NCBI GenBank assembly: GCA_045647865.1
Contig: JAZRMW010000040.1
Span: 1 to 64,000, forward strand
Origin: Phocaeicola_A sp045647865
Lineage (GTDB): Bacteria > Bacteroidota > Bacteroidia > Bacteroidales > Bacteroidaceae
Length of the DNA stretch: 64,000 nucleotides
Reading direction: 5' to 3'
Below the pieces are notes generated by a model. The model was not told the DNA's origin. It worked only from the letters and a program-made list of their open reading frames with translations, and did no database searches. Of this stretch, positions 8,674 to 17,817 are shown piece after piece (position 1 is the first letter of the stretch; each line of letters begins with the position of its first letter). The translations under genes were made by a program, and so were the position numbers.

Positions 8674-9828
8674 ATGGTGAATCCAAAATTTACGTTTGTG
8701 GCACGCTTACGGGAAGTTGTACATAAAGGACTTTTCCGTCGCATGTTGCTGATGGTATTGCCATTAGTGGTGGCTGAGGTGTTGCCTCTTGTTTTTGACC
8801 GCTCTCATCATTGGTACATTTTGGTACAAGATGCTGTATGGATATGGTTTGTACTGGCTGTTGTCGTGGGGGTGAATGGATTGCTTCGTGCGGTGGGGTT
8901 GCTGTGGCTGTCCAAAAGTGCTTTACATGACCGTCCGTTGAAGGGGTTGGTTCAGATTCTTCAAGTGCTGGTCGGATTTGTCGGTATGATAGTGGTTGTT
9001 TCTATCCTGATAGGGAAGTCACCCTTGACGCTCATTACCGGATTGGGAGCCTTTGCCGCCGTATTGATGCTGATTTTCAAGGATTCGATTCTGGGTTTCG
9101 TGGCTGGAGTTTTGTTGGCAGAGAATGATATGGTTCATATCGGTGATTGGATTGAAATGCCTTCGAACCATGTGAATGGCGAGGTACAGGATGTGTCGCT
9201 TACCATAGTCAAGGTTCGCAATTGGGATAATACCATCGTCACTATACCTCCCTATACACTCATTTCCGAATCGTTCATCAATTGGAGAGGAATGACGCAT
9301 TCTGAAGGGCGGCGCATCACGTGTGGCGTGACGTTGATGTATGACTATATCAAACCCTGTACACCGGATTTCTTGGAGAAGATGAAAGGGTTTGATACTG
9401 ACTTGGCAGAGTTTGTCGTACGAAAGCAACAACAGGCTATCCGTGGGGTGGAGGTGGATACACATAATCCCGAGGGGCTGGTGGATGGAAGTATTCTGAC
9501 GAATGCAGGGTTGCTACGTGCCTATCTTGCAATTTATCTGAGAAGGAATCCTTGTGTGAATACAGATTTGTTGTTGATGATTCGTACGTTGCCATCGACG
9601 GACAATGGTCTTCCCATACAGCTCTATTGTTTCAGCCGAAACAAGAATTGGGCGGAGTATGAATCCATCCAAGCAGGCATTATGGAACATCTGTTGAGTG
9701 TGCTTCCTGTGTTCGAACTTCATGCCTATCAGAATAGTTCGGCTCGTGACAATGTCATCAACGGACTCCTGGAAGGGGGATATGATGCGGACAGGATACA
9801 TGATTTGCCGTGGGGGATAATCAAGTAA
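8674..9828 (+). CDS. MscS-family mechanosensitive channel (YbdG-like)
   Basis: A 384-residue membrane protein. Several transmembrane segments fill about residues 20-160, including LVLPLVVAEVLPLVF-like and ILQVLVGFVGMIVVVSILIG stretches. The pore/beta-domain region has LGAFAAVLMLIFKDSILGFVAGV and GDWIEMPSNHVNGEVQDVSL, characteristic of MscS proteins. The length and the long soluble C-terminus (about 210-384, with HAYQNSSARDN) fit the YbdG/MscM-like subgroup, which protects against mild osmotic downshock. It is followed by a terminator shared with the convergent rplU-rpmA operon. Confidence 0.88.
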   Translation: MVNPKFTFVARLREVVHKGLFRRMLLMVLPLVVAEVLPLVFDRSHHWYILVQDAVWIWFVLAVVVGVNGLLRAVGLLWLSKSALHDRPLKGLVQILQVLVGFVGMIVVVSILIGKSPLTLITGLGAFAAVLMLIFKDSILGFVAGVLLAENDMVHIGDWIEMPSNHVNGEVQDVSLTIVKVRNWDNTIVTIPPYTLISESFINWRGMTHSEGRRITCGVTLMYDYIKPCTPDFLEKMKGFDTDLAEFVVRKQQQAIRGVEVDTHNPEGLVDGSILTNAGLLRAYLAIYLRRNPCVNTDLLLMIRTLPSTDNGLPIQLYCFSRNKNWAEYESIQAGIMEHLLSVLPVFELHAYQNSSARDNVINGLLEGGYDADRIHDLPWGIIK

Positions 9829-9852
9829 GAGATAATGGTAATATATACAAGA

Positions 9853-9882
9853 AGAGGCGCATCATGTGAATGATGCGCCTCT
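9853..9882. terminator. Bidirectional terminator between channel gene and rpmA
   Basis: Perfect 12-bp stem AGAGGCGCATCA (9853-9864) / TGATGCGCCTCT (9871-9882) with a 6-nt loop between two convergent genes. Confidence 0.75.
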
Positions 9883-9941
9883 GTCTTATGTAATTACAGA
9901 TGTTTTAAAAACTTCGTAATTAACTTTTTCGCGTTGGGCGA

Positions 9942-10205
9942 TTATGCTTCAGCAGCAGGGATTACAGAAACATAGCTTCTGTCCTTGCGGCCTTTCTTGA
10001 AGCATACAGTACCATCTACCAATGCGTAGAGAGTGTGGTCGCTACCCATACCGATGTTTTCACCGGGATTGTGAACTGTACCTCTCTGACGTACAATGAT
10101 GTTACCAGCTTTGCACTGTTGTCCACCCCAAATTTTTACACCAAGTCTTTGACTTGCTGATTCGCGTCCGTTCTTAGAACTACCTACACCTTTTTTATGT
10201 GCCAT
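9942..10205 (-). CDS. rpmA: 50S ribosomal protein L27
   Basis: An 87-residue basic protein beginning MAHKKGVGSSKNGRESASQR, the conserved L27 N-terminus that reaches toward the peptidyl-transferase centre. The conserved GGQ, AGNIIVRQRGT and GMGSDHTLYAL blocks follow. No cleavable N-terminal extension of the Firmicutes type is present. It is located 21 nt after rplU in the usual rplU-rpmA order. Confidence 0.98.
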   Translation of the reverse strand: MAHKKGVGSSKNGRESASQRLGVKIWGGQQCKAGNIIVRQRGTVHNPGENIGMGSDHTLYALVDGTVCFKKGRKDRSYVSVIPAAEA

Positions 10206-10226
10206 TTCTTCTAAAATTTTAAGGGT

Positions 10227-10544
10227 TTAAGCAATAACTTGTTTGATTGTCAACTCGGTGAACTGCTGACGGTGACCGTTCAACTTGCGATAACCTTTTC
10301 TTCTCTTCTTGTGGAATACGAGAACCTTGTCGCCCTTTACCAAGCCTGTTTTCACTTCGCAAACTACCTTTGCACCTTCCACTACGGGAGCACCTACGGT
10401 GATTGCACCGTTGTTGTCAACCAACAACACTTTCTCAAACTCAACAGTTGCACCAGCTTCTGCACCTTGGATGTGGTGTACGAAGAGCTTCTTGCCCTCC
10501 TCAGCCTTGAACTGCTGACCGTTAATTTCTACGATTACGTACAT
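10227..10544 (-). CDS. rplU: 50S ribosomal protein L21
   Basis: A 105-residue protein with the L21 signature: MYVIVEINGQQFKAEEGKKL at the N-terminus and the C-terminal KRRKGYRKLNGHRQQFTEL RNA-binding block. It binds 23S rRNA in the large subunit. First gene of the rplU-rpmA operon, with a good promoter upstream at 10632-10662 on the minus strand. Confidence 0.98.
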   Translation of the reverse strand: MYVIVEINGQQFKAEEGKKLFVHHIQGAEAGATVEFEKVLLVDNNGAITVGAPVVEGAKVVCEVKTGLVKGDKVLVFHKKRRKGYRKLNGHRQQFTELTIKQVIA

Positions 10545-10631
10545 TATTTATTTTATATTAAACGGGTTTCTCCGCAAGGTGGATGCTTCTCTCGCACCGC
10601 TTCTTCGAACCTCCACGGACTAAATCGGCCG

Positions 10632-10662
10632 CAAAATTACTATTTATTTTTGGAATGACAAA
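10632..10662 (-). promoter_or_regulatory. Promoter of rplU-rpmA
   Basis: On the minus strand a -33 TTTG (10659-10662) and -7 TAATTTTG (10632-10639) are separated by 19 nt, the standard Bacteroidetes spacing. It overlaps the hairpin that ends trxB. Confidence 0.6.
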
Positions 10663-10706
10663 GCTCTTCAGCATCTTTTTTTGATAAGAGGCTGAAGAGC
10701 TTGTCA
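10656..10706 (-). terminator. Hairpin downstream of trxB
   Basis: Long inverted repeat: TGACAAAGCTCTTCAGC (10656-10672) / GCTGAAGAGCTTGTCA (10691-10706), 16 bp with one bulged A. There is no clean T-run after it on the minus strand, but its position between trxB and the rplU promoter suggests transcription termination or insulation. Confidence 0.6.
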
Positions 10707-10738
10707 TTTGGCTTGCCATTTGGGTTATTTGCGAGGGA

Positions 10739-11680
10739 TTACAGATTGTTTTCTGACAAATAACGCTCAGCTTCGATAGCTGCTTTGCATCCACTTGCAG
10801 CGGCTGTGATGGCTTGACGATAGTGCGGGTCGGCCACGTCGCCTGCGGCAAACACACCGGGTACTTTTGTACGTGGAGTAGCACCTTCGGTAATGATGTA
10901 ACCCACTTCATCGGTGTCAATCCACTCCTTGAAGATGTCGGAGTTGGGTTTATGACCAATAGCGAGGAAGAATCCGTCGATGGCGATGTCGTAACGCTCT
11001 TCGTCTGCTTCACCCATGCGTTTCACTACATGGGCACCTTCTACACCGTTTTCACCGAAGAGGCCTACAGTATTGTGCTCGAAGAGGACTTCAATTTTCG
11101 GATTGTTGAGTACACGCTCCTGCATGATTTGGCTGGCGCGGAGGTAAGGTTTGCGTACGATAAGATAAACCTTGTTGGCCAATCCAGAAAGGTAAATGGC
11201 TTCTTCACAAGCAGTGTCTCCACCACCTACTACGGCTACGACCTTTTTGCGGTAGAAGAATCCGTCACATGTGGCACAAGCACTTACGCCCATGCCGGCA
11301 TATTTCTTTTCATCCTCTAATCCCAAATACTTGGCCGTAGCGCCCGTAGAGATAATCACTGTGTCGGCTTCGATTACCTTTTCGTCATCAATGGTGATTT
11401 TGTAGGGTGCTTGACTGAGATCGGCTTTGGTGGCAATACCTTCGCGGATATCTACACCAAAACGTTCGGCTTGCTTGCGCAGGTCGTCCATCAACTCTGT
11501 TCCGCCAATACCTTCGGGATAACCAGGGAAATTTTCTACTTCGGTAGTGATAGTCAACTGTCCACCGGGTTGGATTCCTTCATACAATACCGGATTGAGG
11601 TTTGCGCGTCCGGTGTAAATGGCTGCCGTGTATCCGGCAGGGCCTGAGCCAATAATCAGGCATCTAACTCTTTCTGTCAT
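10739..11680 (-). CDS. trxB: Thioredoxin-disulfide reductase
   Basis: A 313-residue FAD/NADPH flavoprotein. The N-terminal FAD-binding GSGPAGYTAAIY motif, the redox-active C135-A-T-C138 (ACATCDGFFY), the NADPH-binding VVGGGDTACEEA motif and the C-terminal FAAGDVADPHYRQAITA block are all present. It reduces thioredoxin in the cytoplasm. The start is the Met of MTERVRCLIIG; a longer in-frame version adds 41 residues without homology to the family. Confidence 0.97.
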   Translation of the reverse strand: MTERVRCLIIGSGPAGYTAAIYTGRANLNPVLYEGIQPGGQLTITTEVENFPGYPEGIGGTELMDDLRKQAERFGVDIREGIATKADLSQAPYKITIDDEKVIEADTVIISTGATAKYLGLEDEKKYAGMGVSACATCDGFFYRKKVVAVVGGGDTACEEAIYLSGLANKVYLIVRKPYLRASQIMQERVLNNPKIEVLFEHNTVGLFGENGVEGAHVVKRMGEADEERYDIAIDGFFLAIGHKPNSDIFKEWIDTDEVGYIITEGATPRTKVPGVFAAGDVADPHYRQAITAAASGCKAAIEAERYLSENNL

Positions 11681-11830
11681 AGTTCTTAATAGAGGACTTC
11701 CCTTACATAAAGATAGGGGGTCCGTAGGTTTATAGGTTTGTAATTTTATAGTTTCTATGGCGCTTATAGCTTGTATTGTTTCAGAGTATTCGCTCCCCTC
11801 CATAGAAGGAAGGCGGGGGAGGGGACTCTC

Positions 11831-12487
11831 TTATCTTAAGTCTATCACTTCAGCATCGGGATATTCCTTGGCGTTGAAGGTGAAGTCGCTCTTTTTCCAT
11901 CCTTTGTTCAGCTGGTAGTTGCTGATGGTGATTTCGTGGTAATCCTTGCCGGCTTCCTTTAATTTGATGTAGAGTGGAAGGTGAGTGGCTCGGTCGATAT
12001 AGAGGGTGAGGTTAACCCATTGTTTGCGGGTATCATCTGCCGTTAGTTTCACCTCCACAATGCTTTTGTCTTGATAGGTCGTTTTTTGTCCCAACTGGTA
12101 GGTATATCCTTTTCTATATAAGGTAAGGAAGGAAAGAGGATTAATACTCTCTACCTCTTCACGTGTGGGAGTGCTCACGTTCACCTCCTCGTTGGTGGGC
12201 AGGTAGGTCCATTGTGTCTTTCCGTCAAACCATGTCACCATAGTAGGCAGAGTCAAGCGGAAATTCTCATCCAACAAGCGGATGTTTCCCTCTGTTTCCT
12301 CTTGTGGCATTCCTTGGCTATAGGGTGTGAATGTGAAGTCAGCCTCTATGCCTCCTGATTTCTTGAATGCTTGGCTTGTCTGTTCAAGCACAGACTTAGC
12401 TTCTTCCTCTTTTTGTGCTACCATTGACAATGTGCCAAACAAAAAGAGACTTATAAGTAAAGTGCCTAATCTATGTTTCATAATCAT
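11831..12487 (-). CDS. lolA: LolA-like outer-membrane lipoprotein carrier
   Basis: A 218-residue exported protein with a signal peptide ending near MVAQ (residue 25), followed by a LolA-like fold: FTFTPYSQGMPQEETEGNI, LPTMVTWFDGKTQWTYLP and the C-terminal YQLNKGWKKSDFTFNAKEYP. LolA carries lipoproteins across the periplasm from LolCDE to the outer membrane, a fitting need for a genome rich in surface lipoproteins. A second Met two codons later may be the real start. The gene starts 33 nt after the ftsK stop and is probably co-transcribed with it, an arrangement common in Bacteroidales. Confidence 0.85.
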   Translation of the reverse strand: MIMKHRLGTLLISLFLFGTLSMVAQKEEEAKSVLEQTSQAFKKSGGIEADFTFTPYSQGMPQEETEGNIRLLDENFRLTLPTMVTWFDGKTQWTYLPTNEEVNVSTPTREEVESINPLSFLTLYRKGYTYQLGQKTTYQDKSIVEVKLTADDTRKQWVNLTLYIDRATHLPLYIKLKEAGKDYHEITISNYQLNKGWKKSDFTFNAKEYPDAEVIDLR

Positions 12488-12520
12488 ATTCTCATTTGAT
12501 GTTGGACCAGGAATTTCTGT

Positions 12521-15040
12521 TCAAAGATTACTCATTGCAATATCCAACTCCACACCCGTCTGCATCAGAACATCGCGCGGTTTGCTTCCTTGTGCAGGTC
12601 CAACTACTCCGATGCGTTCGAGTTGATCCATAATGCGTCCGGCACGGTTGTATCCGATGGAGAACTTGCGTTGGATGAGTGAAGTACTTCCTTGTTGGTG
12701 GGTGATGATGAGTTGTGCGGCCTCCTTCAGCATGGGGTCGAGTTTGTTCATGTCCACATCGGCTGCACCTCCTCCATCACCTTCTTGCATGGGAGGTTCG
12801 GGAAGCATGAATGCACTTAGGTAACTCTGTTGGGTACAGATGTGGCTTACTACATTCTCTACTTCGGGGGTATCGACGAAAGCACATTGTACACGTACAG
12901 GGTCTTGACCTTGCAGGTAAAGCATGTCTCCTTTGCCGATGAGTTGGTTGGCTCCCGGGCGGTCAAGAATGGTTCGTGAGTCAATCATGGACGAAGTACG
13001 GAAGGCCATACGTGCGGGGAAGTTGGCTTTGATAGTACCTGTGATGATGTTGGTTGTCGGACGTTGGGTGGCGATAATCATGTGGATACCCACGGCACGT
13101 GCCAATTGGGCAATACGGGCGATGGGAAGCTCTACCTCGCGTCCGGCCGTCATGATAAGGTCACCGAACTCATCGACGATGACCACGATGTAAGGCAGGT
13201 ACTTGTGTCCCTTTTCGGGATTCAATCGACGTTCGATGAATTTCTTGTTATACTCGATAATGTTACGCGCACCGGCACTCTTCAGCAGATCGTATCGGGT
13301 ATCCATCTCTACACAGAGTGAGTTCAATGTCTGTACTACCTTATCTACATCGGTGATAATGGCATCTCCGCTATCGGGTAACTTTGCGAGGAAATGGTTC
13401 TCGATGGGGGCATAGATGCTGAACTCCACTTTCTTCGGGTCGATGATGACAAATTTCAACTCTGCCGGATGTTTCTTGTAGAGCAGAGAAGTGACGATGG
13501 CATTCAATCCGACAGACTTACCCATACCTGTAGCACCAGCCACTAACAAGTGAGGGGCTTTGGCAAGGTCAAACATATACACCTCGTTGCTGATGGTTTT
13601 ACCTACGGCTACGGGTAACTCCATGTCACTCTCCTGATACTTTTTGCTTGCCAGGATGGATTCCATGGATACGATGCGCTTGTTCTCATTAGGGACTTCA
13701 ATACCGATGGTGCCTTTGCCTGGTATAGGGGCGATAATACGGATACCAAGGGCGGCAAGGCTCAAGGCGATGTCGTTCTCCAAATTACGTATCTTGGCAA
13801 TACGCACACCGGGTGCGGGGGTGATTTCATAGAGTGTGATGGTGGGACCTACCGTAGCCTTGATACTGGCAATCTCCACACCAAAGTTGCGCAGCACTTC
13901 AATGATACGGTTTTTGTTAGCAAGCAGTTCTTCAGAGTTTACCGAAGGAGTATTGTTTTCATACTTTTTCAGTAAATCGAGAGTGGGGTAGCGGTAGTTC
14001 TCCAAATCGAGTTTCGGATTATAGGGTTCCAAACCGTCTCCCTCTTCTTCATCTTCGGGGACATCCACTTCCATTGTCATTGGAATTTCCTCTTTCTCTG
14101 TGGGATTCTCGTTTTCTTCACTCTTGTTTTCTTCGTCCTCTTTTTCGGAAGTTCCTTCCACGATAAATTCCATTTCTTGCTCCACTACAGGGTTTTCTTG
14201 CTCTATAATGGGTGTATTTGACAATTCCTCTTCCATGGTATTGACATCGAGATCTATCACCATAGCATTGTTCTCTTCATTAGGGGGAGTTTCCTCTTCC
14301 GTTTTTTCTTCCTCGTCTGAGAAAACTTTTTCCTCCGTGGGAGAGAAATGCTTATGGGCTTTGAACTTGTCGAAGGGAATATTCGGATGGAGCATCTTGC
14401 GAATGAGTGTGATGGTTTCACGGCTCAAGTAGATGGCAAAAAGAATGGCCGTTACCAAAAGAAGAATCCATACACCCGGTGTTCCGATTTGTGACGTGAG
14501 CCATTCACTGACGTTGTATCCATGCATACCGCCGGGGATGATGTGGCTTTCGGCAAAGGTCGTGCCACACATGAATCCCAATGCTATAGAAAACCATACG
14601 AGCAGGAGCGAACAGCTGACAAACCACTTGGATAGTTTCACTTTGTAGGCACGCATAAGTTTCAAACCTGCCACACCGATGAAAATGACAATAAAGAAGG
14701 AAGAGATTCCAAAGCATTTGTTTATCAAGAAATTGGCAAGTTGTGCACCCAATGCTCCTGTTGAGTTTTGGATGTTATTTCCCACACCCATGTTTGCGGA
14801 AGCTGTATTCTCTAAGATACTTTGGTCGGCCGCTCCTGTGGTGAAGAATGAAATGAAGGCTATCAGCATGTAGAAAGCCATCAATGTCAATATGAGGCCG
14901 GTAATGAATTGTCCAATTTCATTCTTCACCGAACCGAATAAGTTCTTGAAAATGTTGTCTTTTTTCTCTTCCGAAGCTTCTTTGTTAACTGTTTTTGTGT
15001 TAGCTTTGGGAGGGACTTTTTCCTTGATTTTCTTTGCCAT
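12521..15040 (-). CDS. ftsK: FtsK/SpoIIIE DNA translocase
   Basis: An 839-residue protein. Four transmembrane segments lie in the first 230 residues. An acidic, Glu-rich linker follows (about 245-345). The motor domain has Walker A GATGMGKS at 502-509 and Walker B IVVIVDEFGDLIM, with the ATQRPTTNIITG segment after it. A C-terminal gamma winged-helix domain (DPMLKEAAQLIITHQQGSTS to the end) would recognise KOPS-like orienting sequences. It pumps chromosome dimers to the septum for XerCD resolution and supports division. A divergent promoter region with the DUF5063 gene lies upstream. Confidence 0.96.
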   Translation of the reverse strand: MAKKIKEKVPPKANTKTVNKEASEEKKDNIFKNLFGSVKNEIGQFITGLILTLMAFYMLIAFISFFTTGAADQSILENTASANMGVGNNIQNSTGALGAQLANFLINKCFGISSFFIVIFIGVAGLKLMRAYKVKLSKWFVSCSLLLVWFSIALGFMCGTTFAESHIIPGGMHGYNVSEWLTSQIGTPGVWILLLVTAILFAIYLSRETITLIRKMLHPNIPFDKFKAHKHFSPTEEKVFSDEEEKTEEETPPNEENNAMVIDLDVNTMEEELSNTPIIEQENPVVEQEMEFIVEGTSEKEDEENKSEENENPTEKEEIPMTMEVDVPEDEEEGDGLEPYNPKLDLENYRYPTLDLLKKYENNTPSVNSEELLANKNRIIEVLRNFGVEIASIKATVGPTITLYEITPAPGVRIAKIRNLENDIALSLAALGIRIIAPIPGKGTIGIEVPNENKRIVSMESILASKKYQESDMELPVAVGKTISNEVYMFDLAKAPHLLVAGATGMGKSVGLNAIVTSLLYKKHPAELKFVIIDPKKVEFSIYAPIENHFLAKLPDSGDAIITDVDKVVQTLNSLCVEMDTRYDLLKSAGARNIIEYNKKFIERRLNPEKGHKYLPYIVVIVDEFGDLIMTAGREVELPIARIAQLARAVGIHMIIATQRPTTNIITGTIKANFPARMAFRTSSMIDSRTILDRPGANQLIGKGDMLYLQGQDPVRVQCAFVDTPEVENVVSHICTQQSYLSAFMLPEPPMQEGDGGGAADVDMNKLDPMLKEAAQLIITHQQGSTSLIQRKFSIGYNRAGRIMDQLERIGVVGPAQGSKPRDVLMQTGVELDIAMSNL

Positions 15041-15065
15041 AGTGTATGTTTTCTCGATTCGGTTG

Positions 15066-15073
15066 CAAATTTA
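15066..15073 (-). promoter_or_regulatory. -7 promoter element for ftsK
   Basis: Minus strand reads TAAATTTG, matching TAnnTTTG, 25 nt upstream of the ftsK start. Confidence 0.5.
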
Positions 15074-15118
15074 ATACGAATTTTGGGATTTCTTGTCCTT
15101 TTTACTGCCTTTTTTAAT

Positions 15119-15126
15119 TATCTTTG
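15119..15126 (+). promoter_or_regulatory. -7 promoter element for the DUF5063 gene
   Basis: TATCTTTG matches TAnnTTTG, 18 nt before the ATG at 15145. Confidence 0.5.
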
Positions 15127-15144
15127 CACCCTATTTAATGATTC

Positions 15145-15696
15145 ATGGAAAATAAAGAACAAGTTATTTTTAGTCGCAACACGGTGGAGTTTGTTACCGT
15201 AGCAGCTGAGTTTTGTGCTTATTTGGAACGTGCTGAGTCGCTTCACCGTAAGGATTTTGTGGATACCATTCTCAAAATTCTTCCTTTGCTTTACATCAAG
15301 GCTTCGATGCTTCCTGAGTGTGAGATGGTCAGTGATGCTGAACCAGAAAATTTTGTTACGGAGGAAGATTACGAGGTATTGCGCTATTCGCTTTCAGCTC
15401 TTATGTCCGATAAGGATGATTATTTGGAGGTGTTCATGCAGGATATGATGTATAGCGACACACCTATTACCCGTCGTATTTCCGAGGATTTGGCCGATAT
15501 TTATCAAGATATCAAGAATTTCGTTAGTGTTTTTCAACTTGGTTTCGATGAGACGATGAACGATTCTCTCGCTCTTTGTCGCGAAAATTTCTCACTCTAT
15601 TGGGGGCAGACATTGGTGAACACCATGCGTGCTCTCCATTCTGTGAAGGTCAATCCTGCCGATGAAGAGGAGGACGGCGACAATAATGACGAGTGA
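15145..15696 (+). CDS. DUF5063 protein
   Basis: A 183-residue soluble, acidic protein (FVTVAAEFCAYLERAESLHR near the N-terminus, LPLLYIKASMLP near residue 48, and a C-terminal Asp/Glu run). It matches the DUF5063 family found beside RNase D-like and RlmI-like genes in Bacteroidales. The predicted structure is mostly helical; there is no catalytic motif. Function is unknown. The conserved neighbourhood suggests an RNA-related role, which is inference only. Confidence 0.8.
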   Translation: MENKEQVIFSRNTVEFVTVAAEFCAYLERAESLHRKDFVDTILKILPLLYIKASMLPECEMVSDAEPENFVTEEDYEVLRYSLSALMSDKDDYLEVFMQDMMYSDTPITRRISEDLADIYQDIKNFVSVFQLGFDETMNDSLALCRENFSLYWGQTLVNTMRALHSVKVNPADEEEDGDNNDE

Positions 15697-15797
15697 CAAG
15701 TTATGAGCTGTAAGCTACAAGTGACAAGTTACGTGTAGATGGTTTTGTGCCGTATGGCAACCTGTGGATTGTCACTCGTAGCTAATAATGAAAATGT

Positions 15798-16448
15798 ATG
15801 ATATATATTAAAGAGAAGATTGATAAAGCAGAAATAGTCGATATGGAGGTCGTAACCTTTCCTGGTCGTATCATAGTCATCCAGGCGGAGACGGAGGCAG
15901 AGAAGGCTGTAGAGTACCTTTTACGTTTCCCTATAGTGGGAATAGACACCGAGACACGCCCTTCATTCAAGCGTGGCATGATGAACAAGGTGGCTTTGCT
16001 TCAGGTTTCTACTTACGACACCTGCTTTCTTTTCCGCCTTAATATGATAGGCATGTGTCCGCCCATCGTGCGATTGCTCAGTCATCCAACATTGATAAAA
16101 GTGGGACTTTCGCTCAAGGATGATATCCGTATGCTCCACCAGATTGGTGAATTTGCAAGCAACAATTTCATTGATTTGCAGAATATTGTCGGTCAAGTGG
16201 GTATCCGCGATATGAGCCTCCAGAAGATTTATGCCAACCTCTTTGGTCAAAAGATTTCCAAACGCCAACGTCTCACCAATTGGGAAGCCGATGTATTGAA
16301 CGACCAGCAAAAAGAGTATGCTGCCATTGATGCTTGGGTATGTCTGAAAATTTACGACCGCATAGAAGAACTGAAGGCTTCAGGAGAATATAAAGTGATT
16401 CCTGCACCTGTGGTAGAAGAAGTAGTAATAACAGATAAAATAGAATAA
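15798..16448 (+). CDS. RNase D-like 3'-5' exonuclease domain protein
   Basis: A 216-residue protein with a DnaQ/RNase D exonuclease fold. The DEDD metal ligands are visible: D and E in GIDTETRPSF (about residue 50), D in LSLKDDIRMLHQ (about 110), and YxxxD in YAAIDAWVCLKIYD (about 173). The HRDC domain of full RNase D is missing, as in the short Bacteroidales homologues. It probably trims 3' ends of RNA or DNA. It ends one base before the start of the rlmI-like gene, so the two are an operon. Confidence 0.85.
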   Translation: MIYIKEKIDKAEIVDMEVVTFPGRIIVIQAETEAEKAVEYLLRFPIVGIDTETRPSFKRGMMNKVALLQVSTYDTCFLFRLNMIGMCPPIVRLLSHPTLIKVGLSLKDDIRMLHQIGEFASNNFIDLQNIVGQVGIRDMSLQKIYANLFGQKISKRQRLTNWEADVLNDQQKEYAAIDAWVCLKIYDRIEELKASGEYKVIPAPVVEEVVITDKIE

Positions 16449-16449
16449 T

Positions 16450-17628
16450 ATGAATATAGTTCATCTTAAAAAAGGAAAAGAAGAATCCCTCAAACGTTTT
16501 CATCCATGGGTGTTCTCGGGTGCTATCCATCATATTGAAGGCGAACCAGAAGAGGGGGAAGTGGTACGTGTTGTTACTGCTGACCGTCAGTTCATTGCCG
16601 TAGGTCACTATCAGATTGGAAGTATTGCCGTACGCGTACTTTCCTTCAAAGATGAGACCATTGACGAAGCCTTCTGGCATCGCCGTCTTGCTGTGGCTTA
16701 CGACATGCGTTGTGCCATAGGTGTAGCTACCAATCCGTTGAACAATACCTACCGTCTTGTACATGGTGAAGGAGACAATCTTCCAGGTTTGGTTATCGAT
16801 GTATATGGACGAACTGCCGTGGTGCAGGCTCACTCTGTAGGTATGCATGTCTATCGCAATGAGATAGCCTATGCTCTTGCCGATGTGATGAAAGGTGTGG
16901 TGGAGAACATCTATTATAAGTCTGAAACTACTCTTCCCTTCAAAGCAGATCTTGGTCAGGAGAATGGTTTCATCCTTGGCGGAAGTGCTGACAACGTTGC
17001 TATGGAGAACGGATTGAAGTTTCATGTGGATTGGCTTAAGGGACAGAAAACGGGCTTCTTCGTTGACCAACGTGAAAACCGTGCTTTGCTTGAGCGATAT
17101 TCTAAGGGGCGCTCCGTACTCAATATGTTCTGCTACACTGGCGGATTCTCTTTTTATGCTATGCGCGGTGGAGCCAAACTTGTACACTCTGTAGATAGTT
17201 CGGCCAAGGCCATTGACCTCACTAATCAGAATGTGGAGTTGAACTTCCCCGGTGATCCGCGTCACACTGCATACGCTGAAGATGCTTTCAAGTACCTTGA
17301 TCGTATGGGTGACCAGTATGACCTCATCATTCTTGATCCTCCAGCCTTTGCCAAGCATAAGGATGCTTTGCGCAACGCCCTTCAAGGTTATCGCAAGCTC
17401 AATGCCAAGGCTTTTGAGAAAATCAAGCCTGGAGGTATCCTTTTCACTTTCTCTTGTTCGCAAGTCGTGACGAAGGACAACTTCCGTACGGCCGTATTTA
17501 CCGCTGCTGCCATGAGTGGACGTAGCGTGCGTATCCTCCATCAATTGACTCAACCGGCTGACCATCCCGTCAATATTTATCATCCCGAAGGTGAGTACCT
17601 TAAGGGATTGGTACTCTATGTGGAATAA
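16450..17628 (+). CDS. RlmI-like class I SAM-dependent rRNA methyltransferase
   Basis: A 392-residue protein. An N-terminal PUA domain (VHLKKGKEESLKRFHPWVFSG) is followed by a central domain and a Rossmann methyltransferase (about 200-392) with SAM motif I NMFCYTGGFSFYAM, acidic VDSSAKAI, and motif IV DLIILDPPAFAKHK. This is the RlmI/RlmK-type architecture that makes 5-methylcytosine in 23S rRNA. The exact target base is not shown by sequence. It is tightly coupled to the exonuclease gene upstream and ended by a strong terminator. Confidence 0.9.
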   Translation: MNIVHLKKGKEESLKRFHPWVFSGAIHHIEGEPEEGEVVRVVTADRQFIAVGHYQIGSIAVRVLSFKDETIDEAFWHRRLAVAYDMRCAIGVATNPLNNTYRLVHGEGDNLPGLVIDVYGRTAVVQAHSVGMHVYRNEIAYALADVMKGVVENIYYKSETTLPFKADLGQENGFILGGSADNVAMENGLKFHVDWLKGQKTGFFVDQRENRALLERYSKGRSVLNMFCYTGGFSFYAMRGGAKLVHSVDSSAKAIDLTNQNVELNFPGDPRHTAYAEDAFKYLDRMGDQYDLIILDPPAFAKHKDALRNALQGYRKLNAKAFEKIKPGGILFTFSCSQVVTKDNFRTAVFTAAAMSGRSVRILHQLTQPADHPVNIYHPEGEYLKGLVLYVE

Positions 17629-17729
17629 ATAGTATAATCAGATTAGATTCTTAGATCTTCTGATGGATAAAATCCGGCAGAGGAGATAGCTAAAGGATAA
17701 ATGGCCCTTTCAAACTCTAAAACTTCTAA

Positions 17730-17766
17730 AATCCTCTTTTCTCGTGTGGAAAAGAGGATTTTTTGT
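17730..17766 (+). terminator. Intrinsic terminator of the rlmI-like gene
   Basis: Perfect 12-bp stem AATCCTCTTTTC (17730-17741) / GAAAAGAGGATT (17749-17760) and then TTTT. Confidence 0.85.
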
Positions 17767-17768
17767 TG

Positions 17769-17776
17769 TATGTTTG
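17769..17776 (+). promoter_or_regulatory. -7 promoter element for the symporter gene
   Basis: TATGTTTG matches TAnnTTTG, about 42 nt before the ATG at 17818, immediately after the preceding terminator. Confidence 0.45.
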
Positions 17777-17817
17777 CACTTTGAATAATTTTGGATAGAT
17801 TCTATAACTGTAAGATA

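Noticed and set aside
16273..17583. A 436-residue minus-strand ORF
   Set aside because: It is antiparallel to the RlmI-like methyltransferase, which has clear motifs. The minus-strand translation has no recognisable domain and the overlap is complete.
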